Below are positions 15,367 through 18,265 of a DNA stretch of 18,265 nucleotides, piece after piece. This stretch comes from a bacterium (lineage in GTDB: Bacteria; Vulcanimicrobiota; Xenobia; Xenobiales; Xenobiaceae), in contig JALHDH010000073.1 in NCBI GenBank assembly GCA_022839105.1, positions 1 through 18,265 of the forward strand, given 5' to 3'. Every line of letters starts with the position of its first letter. Position 1 is the stretch's first letter. Both the position numbers and the translations under genes were made by a program. The notes beneath the pieces were generated by a model that was not told where the DNA came from, made no database searches, and saw only the letters and a list, made by a program, of their open reading frames with translations.

Positions 15367-17286
15367 GTGTCGGACAAGAGCAAGGTCCCTCCGGAGTTGA
15401 GCAGACTCCTGGCCGAGGGCAAGAGCCGGGGCTGGGTGAGTTCAGAAGACATCCAGGAGGCTCTTCCCGATCTGGAACCCGAGCAGATCGAGGAGGTCCT
15501 CCTGGTTTTCGAGGGCGAAGGCATCCGGATCAGCGATGGCACCGAGGAGGAGACCGAAGCCGAAGTCGTCGCCTCGACTCCGACGCCTCGCAAGAGCGCC
15601 AAGAAGAAGGCAACCACCACCGACTCGTGGCCCGAGGGGATGGCCCTGGACGATCCCGTCCGGATGTACCTCAAGGAAATCGGGCGCGTCGATCTGCTGA
15701 CTCCCGACGAAGAGAAGAGCCTGGCCCAGCGCATCGAGAAGGGCGAGGAGCAGTTGCGCCTCCTCCTGCGGACCGAAGAGCTCAAGGAGATCTTCCTGCA
15801 GGTCCTGCGCGACCAGGTCGGTCAAGGAGACGCGGCCCGGCTGGCCCTGGGCACCTCCGAGGAGGACGTGGACGAGGACGCGCTGCGCCAGGACATGGGG
15901 CGCGGCCGTGGGGCCGAAGAGCTGCTCGCGCGTCTTGAGGCGGCCGAGAACGAGGATTTCGTCAACCTGGTCAAGGAGCTCCTGGAACGCCAGAAGGCGG
16001 TGGAGCGTTTCTGGGAGAAGGCCCGGAGCCAGTATCGCAAGGTCCTGACCTCCAGGCTGGAGGAGGAGCTGCGAGCCCTCCTGTCCACCAGGGATCTCCG
16101 GGGAATCCTGCTGGCGGATCTGCGCGAGCAGGCCTCCCGGCTCAAGTCCGCGCAGGCCGCCCTGGTCGTCTCCAAGGACTCGTCCGAGCAGGCCGGGCTG
16201 CGCCAGGACCTGGTCCATGCCGAGTCCGCTGCGGAGCTGCTCTCCTGTCTGGAGGCCTTGGAGGGCCAGAAGTTCCTGGTCCAGATCCGGGGCCTTTTGA
16301 CCCGTCAGCAGGCGAAGTTCCTGGGCGCACGCTGGGATTGGGCGCGCGTGTACCTGCGCGAGACCGTGGCCCGCCTCTCGGAGTCGCAGGAGGGTACGGC
16401 TGCCGAGCGCTTCGAAGAGTTCCACGCCCGGGACCTGGTCTTCATGGACGGCGGCGAGGCCAAGCGCAAGCTGATCGAAGCCAATCTGCGACTGGTCGTC
16501 AGCATCGCCAAGAAGTACATCAGCCGGGGGATGCTCTTCCTGGACCTGATCCAGGAGGGGAACCTGGGCCTGATCCGGGCCGTCGAGAAGTTCAACTATC
16601 GCAAGGGCTACAAGTTCAGCACCTATGCGACCTGGTGGATCCGGCAGGCCATCACCCGGGCCCTGGCCGACCAGGCCAGGACCATCCGGATTCCCGTCCA
16701 CATGGTGGAGACCATCAACCGCCTGATTCGGGTCTCGCGCCATCTTCTGCAGGAGCTTGGGCGGGACCCCTCGGTCGAGGAGATCACCCAGGAGATGTTC
16801 CCGATCGACCTCGAGGAGATCCGGGCCCAGGTCAGCACTCAATGTGGCCGGGAGATGGACCCCGACGATCCCCTGGTCAAGGAGGAGATGCTCAAGAAGA
16901 AGAAGGCGGCCGAGGATCGGGTCCGCGAGATCATGAAGATCGCCCAGGAGCCGATTTCCTTGGAGACCCCGATCGGCGAGGAGGAGGACTCCCACCTGGG
17001 GGACTTCATCGAGGATGCCGAGGCGGTGGCCCCGGCGGAAGCCGCCAGCACCAAGCTTCTCAAGGAGAAGATGGACGAGGTCCTGCAGAACCTGACCGTT
17101 CGCGAGAAGAAGGTCCTGCAGCTCCGCTTCGGTCTGGAGGACGGGCGCAGCCGGACCCTCGAGGAGGTCGGCCAGGAATTCGGGGTGACCCGTGAGCGGA
17201 TCCGTCAGATCGAGGCCAAGGCCCTGCGGAAACTGCGCCACCCGACGCGCAGCAAGTGGTTGAAGGATTACTGGATGGGGCAGTGA
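15367..17286 (+). CDS. rpoD: Primary sigma factor RpoD (sigma70)
   Basis: The protein has 639 residues. Region 1.1 is near 10-55 and region 1.2 is DDPVRMYLKEIG (95-106). An insert (about 127-350) precedes regions 2.1-2.4: RLVVSIAKKYISRGM, DLIQEGNLGLIRAVEKF, then STYATWWIRQAI (418-429; melting and -10 recognition). Region 3.0 is LGRDPSVEEITQEM; the finger of region 3.2 is SLETPIGEEEDSHLGDFIED (531-550). Region 4 ends in VTRERIRQIEAKALRKLRHP (607-626), the -35 helix-turn-helix. The protein directs RNA polymerase to housekeeping promoters. Two oddities stand out: a tandem internal repeat in the insert, and about 35 extra residues (about 484-518) between region 3.0 and the finger. GTG 15367 is chosen because GAGGAGG lies 6 bases upstream. 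A terminator follows. Confidence 0.97.
   Translation: MSDKSKVPPELSRLLAEGKSRGWVSSEDIQEALPDLEPEQIEEVLLVFEGEGIRISDGTEEETEAEVVASTPTPRKSAKKKATTTDSWPEGMALDDPVRMYLKEIGRVDLLTPDEEKSLAQRIEKGEEQLRLLLRTEELKEIFLQVLRDQVGQGDAARLALGTSEEDVDEDALRQDMGRGRGAEELLARLEAAENEDFVNLVKELLERQKAVERFWEKARSQYRKVLTSRLEEELRALLSTRDLRGILLADLREQASRLKSAQAALVVSKDSSEQAGLRQDLVHAESAAELLSCLEALEGQKFLVQIRGLLTRQQAKFLGARWDWARVYLRETVARLSESQEGTAAERFEEFHARDLVFMDGGEAKRKLIEANLRLVVSIAKKYISRGMLFLDLIQEGNLGLIRAVEKFNYRKGYKFSTYATWWIRQAITRALADQARTIRIPVHMVETINRLIRVSRHLLQELGRDPSVEEITQEMFPIDLEEIRAQVSTQCGREMDPDDPLVKEEMLKKKKAAEDRVREIMKIAQEPISLETPIGEEEDSHLGDFIEDAEAVAPAEAASTKLLKEKMDEVLQNLTVREKKVLQLRFGLEDGRSRTLEEVGQEFGVTRERIRQIEAKALRKLRHPTRSKWLKDYWMGQ
15745..16314 (+). 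repeat. Tandem protein-level duplication inside RpoD non-conserved region
   Basis: Residues 127-211 (15745-15999) align without gaps to residues 232-316 (16060-16314), an offset of 105 codons. By eye about 35 of 85 positions are identical, including EE-LR, ALRQD/GLRQD, AEELLARLEA/AAELLSCLEA, and LLERQ/LLTRQ. The unit is rich in Leu, Glu and Arg and reads as amphipathic helices. The DNA has diverged, so this is an old duplication and not an assembly artefact. Confidence 0.85.
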
Positions 17287-17314
17287 GCCGTTGCTCGGCC
17301 CATCCCTGCTGGAG

Positions 17315-17355
17315 GCCCGGCTCTTCCCGAACAGGAGGGCCGGGCTGGTTTTTTT
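17315..17355 (+). terminator. Intrinsic terminator after rpoD
   Basis: The stem GCCCGGC (17315-17321) pairs with GCCGGGC (17339-17345) and extends inward through wobble pairs to about 12 base pairs; it is followed by T7 (17349-17355). It lies 28 bases past the rpoD stop and directly before the ribosome site of the next gene (GGAGG, 17356-17360). The dnaG-rpoD transcript probably ends here, so the next gene needs readthrough or its own promoter; none was recognised. Confidence 0.9.
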
Positions 17356-17367
17356 GGAGGATTGGAC

Positions 17368-18141
17368 ATGAAGTTCACCCGAATCGGTCTGGTTCTGGTG
17401 GCGCTCTGCGTGTGGGCCCTGGCCCTGGGCGGGCCCCAGGTCCGCGCCGAGTCCGAGGCGCCCTCCTGGAGGGAGGCCGCGGTCCGGATGAGTCGCCTGC
17501 AGACCCTGCTCGAGTACTTCTACATGGAGACCGGCGAGTACCCCCCCAACCTGAAGGTCCTGGAGCGCTTCTTCAACCATGGGATCCCGGCCGAGGCCCC
17601 CAAGGTCGCCGTGCCCGTCGATCCGGCCACCTCCAAGCCCTTTCTTTATGAGGTCTCCCAGGACGGACTCCATTACCGGTTGGCCCCTCCCGACCCCACC
17701 GTCTATGGAGCCCAGACCCTGACCCTGGAGACCCTGGATTGGGGATGGATGGCGGCGCTGGCCCGCCAGCGACGGGCCGAGCAGATGGGCATGGAGTGTC
17801 GGCTCAAGATCGAGGTCCTGGCCACGCAATGCGAGATGTATGCCAAGGATCACGAGGGAAGGTTCCCCGCCAGGATCGAGGATCTGGTGCCGAAGTACCT
17901 TCCACGGGTTCCGGTGTGTCCGGCCACGGGGCAGAGCCATCTGCTGGTCCCCACCTCCACGGGTTACTTCATCTCGTGCCCGAACCCCAACAACCACGGC
18001 CTGAAGCGCTTCGGCTACGCCTCGGACAAGGGGATGGTCGTGGAGGCCCTGGAGGCCCGCCCTCGCCCGGGGCGTCCTGCGGGTCCCCCCAGCCCCGCGC
18101 CCGCTTCGCCCGCCCCCTCGCCCTCGCCCGGCCTCCCCTGA
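17368..18141 (+). CDS. Secreted protein with two pseudopilin-like repeats, unknown function
   Basis: The protein has 257 residues. A Sec signal peptide (1-27: basic MKFTR, hydrophobic core, cleavage after VRA) leads to two related segments. Segment 1 (about 41-108) is MSRLQTLLEYFYMETGEYPP, then PVDPATSKPFLYEV. Segment 2 (about 146-210) is KIEVLATQCEMYAKDHEGRF, then PARIEDLVPKYLPRVPVCPA and a FISCPNP end. Both follow helix, Y-x4-G-x-[YF]-P, P-A-T-[SG], strand, as in the globular part of type II secretion pseudopilins (GspG-like). A prepilin-type N-terminus is missing, so it is not itself a pilin. Cys144, Cys155, Cys184 and Cys204 could form disulfides in repeat 2. The tail (231-257) is rich in Pro, Ala and Ser. 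ATG 17368 has GGAGG 7 bases upstream. The gene name and role are unknown. Confidence 0.75.
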   Translation: MKFTRIGLVLVALCVWALALGGPQVRAESEAPSWREAAVRMSRLQTLLEYFYMETGEYPPNLKVLERFFNHGIPAEAPKVAVPVDPATSKPFLYEVSQDGLHYRLAPPDPTVYGAQTLTLETLDWGWMAALARQRRAEQMGMECRLKIEVLATQCEMYAKDHEGRFPARIEDLVPKYLPRVPVCPATGQSHLLVPTSTGYFISCPNPNNHGLKRFGYASDKGMVVEALEARPRPGRPAGPPSPAPASPAPSPSPGLP

Positions 18142-18186
18142 GCGGGCGGCCTCGGGGGGGGAACCGAAAAATGTTGTGCATGCATG

Positions 18187-18215
18187 TTGACGGGGGGCGG
18201 AGGCGGTGCTAGGAT
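18187..18215 (+). promoter_or_regulatory. Sigma70-type promoter at the right edge
   Basis: TTGACG (18187-18192) and TAGGAT (18210-18215) are separated by exactly 17 bases, a close match to the sigma70 consensus. Transcription should begin near 18222. The palindrome TGCATGCA (18177-18184) sits just upstream of the -35, flanked by two copies of ATGTTG (18171-18176 and 18184-18189), which may be a binding site. The gene driven lies beyond the window. Confidence 0.75.
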
Positions 18216-18223
18216 AGCGGAGC

Positions 18224-18239
18224 CCCCGGGGAACCGGGG
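18224..18239 (+). other. Hairpin at the start of a leader RNA
   Basis: CCCCGG (18224-18229) and CCGGGG (18234-18239) close a GGAA loop of the GNRA type, within a few bases of the predicted transcription start. The sequence then runs GCAGGGAGAG to the window edge. No start codon with a fitting ribosome site is seen before the edge. It may be a stabilising 5' hairpin or the first arm of a structured RNA; too little is present to classify. Confidence 0.45.
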
Positions 18240-18265
18240 TGCAGGGAGAGCAACCGCCCCGCCGG

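Noticed and set aside
15442..17997. An 851-codon open frame antisense to rpoD
   Set aside because: It opposes a certain rpoD gene and the terminator, and its translation has no recognisable domain. It follows from the codon bias of the other strand.
18222..18265. Resemblance of the leader to the c-di-AMP (ydaO-type) riboswitch core (GGGGAACC then GGGGTG)
   Set aside because: The 5' paired element normally seen before it is absent, since transcription should start at about 18222, and the rest lies outside the window. The short match is probably due to G+C-rich sequence.

Overview
The window is very G+C-rich (about two thirds or more by eye). It comes from a bacterium with a dnaG-rpoD pair, a modular polyketide synthase and small housekeeping genes. 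I cannot assign a phylum. The primary sigma factor has a large insert between regions 1.2 and 2.1 and a pseudopilin-like secreted protein lies next to it, which suggests a poorly sampled lineage, but this is inference. No tRNA, rRNA, CRISPR array, insertion sequence or phage gene was seen.

Layout. (1) 1-6330, minus strand: the first 2110 residues of a modular PKS that runs off the left edge. Its order is FAAL, ACP, KS, (no AT), KR, ACP, KS (cut). The fatty acyl-AMP ligase should load a fatty acid onto the first ACP. The first extension module has kept the linkers on both sides of the acyltransferase but has no acyltransferase between them. (2) 6503-8092, plus strand: an RluA-family pseudouridine synthase joined by an ATGA overlap to a Dps-type mini-ferritin, closed by an intrinsic terminator. 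(3) 8134-10421, plus strand: a COG2509-type FAD-dependent dehydrogenase joined by ATGA to a spermidine-synthase-like methyltransferase-fold protein. The end of the latter overlaps a convergent Fic protein (10364-11614, minus) by 58 bases. (4) 11733-13044, plus strand: a YjbQ-family protein, an RsuA/RluB-family pseudouridine synthase, and a 40-residue probable membrane peptide coupled to it by GTGA. (5) 13061-13573, minus strand: a two-helix membrane protein that may carry a PH-like domain. (6) 13613-17286, plus strand: dnaG and rpoD, 11 bases apart, ended by a strong terminator. (7) 17368-18141, plus strand: a secreted protein with two pseudopilin-like repeats. (8) 18187-18265: a strong sigma70-type promoter and the start of a leader whose gene lies outside the window.

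The points most worth a second look are as follows. RpoD contains a gapless tandem duplication of about 85-100 residues (period 105 codons) in its non-conserved region, plus a second insert of about 35 residues just before the region 3.2 finger. The first PKS module has cleanly lost its AT domain behind a FAAL loader. The secreted protein next to rpoD has a duplicated pilin-like domain. A small membrane ORF is translationally coupled to the RsuA-type gene.

All protein identifications come from reading motifs; no database search was run.
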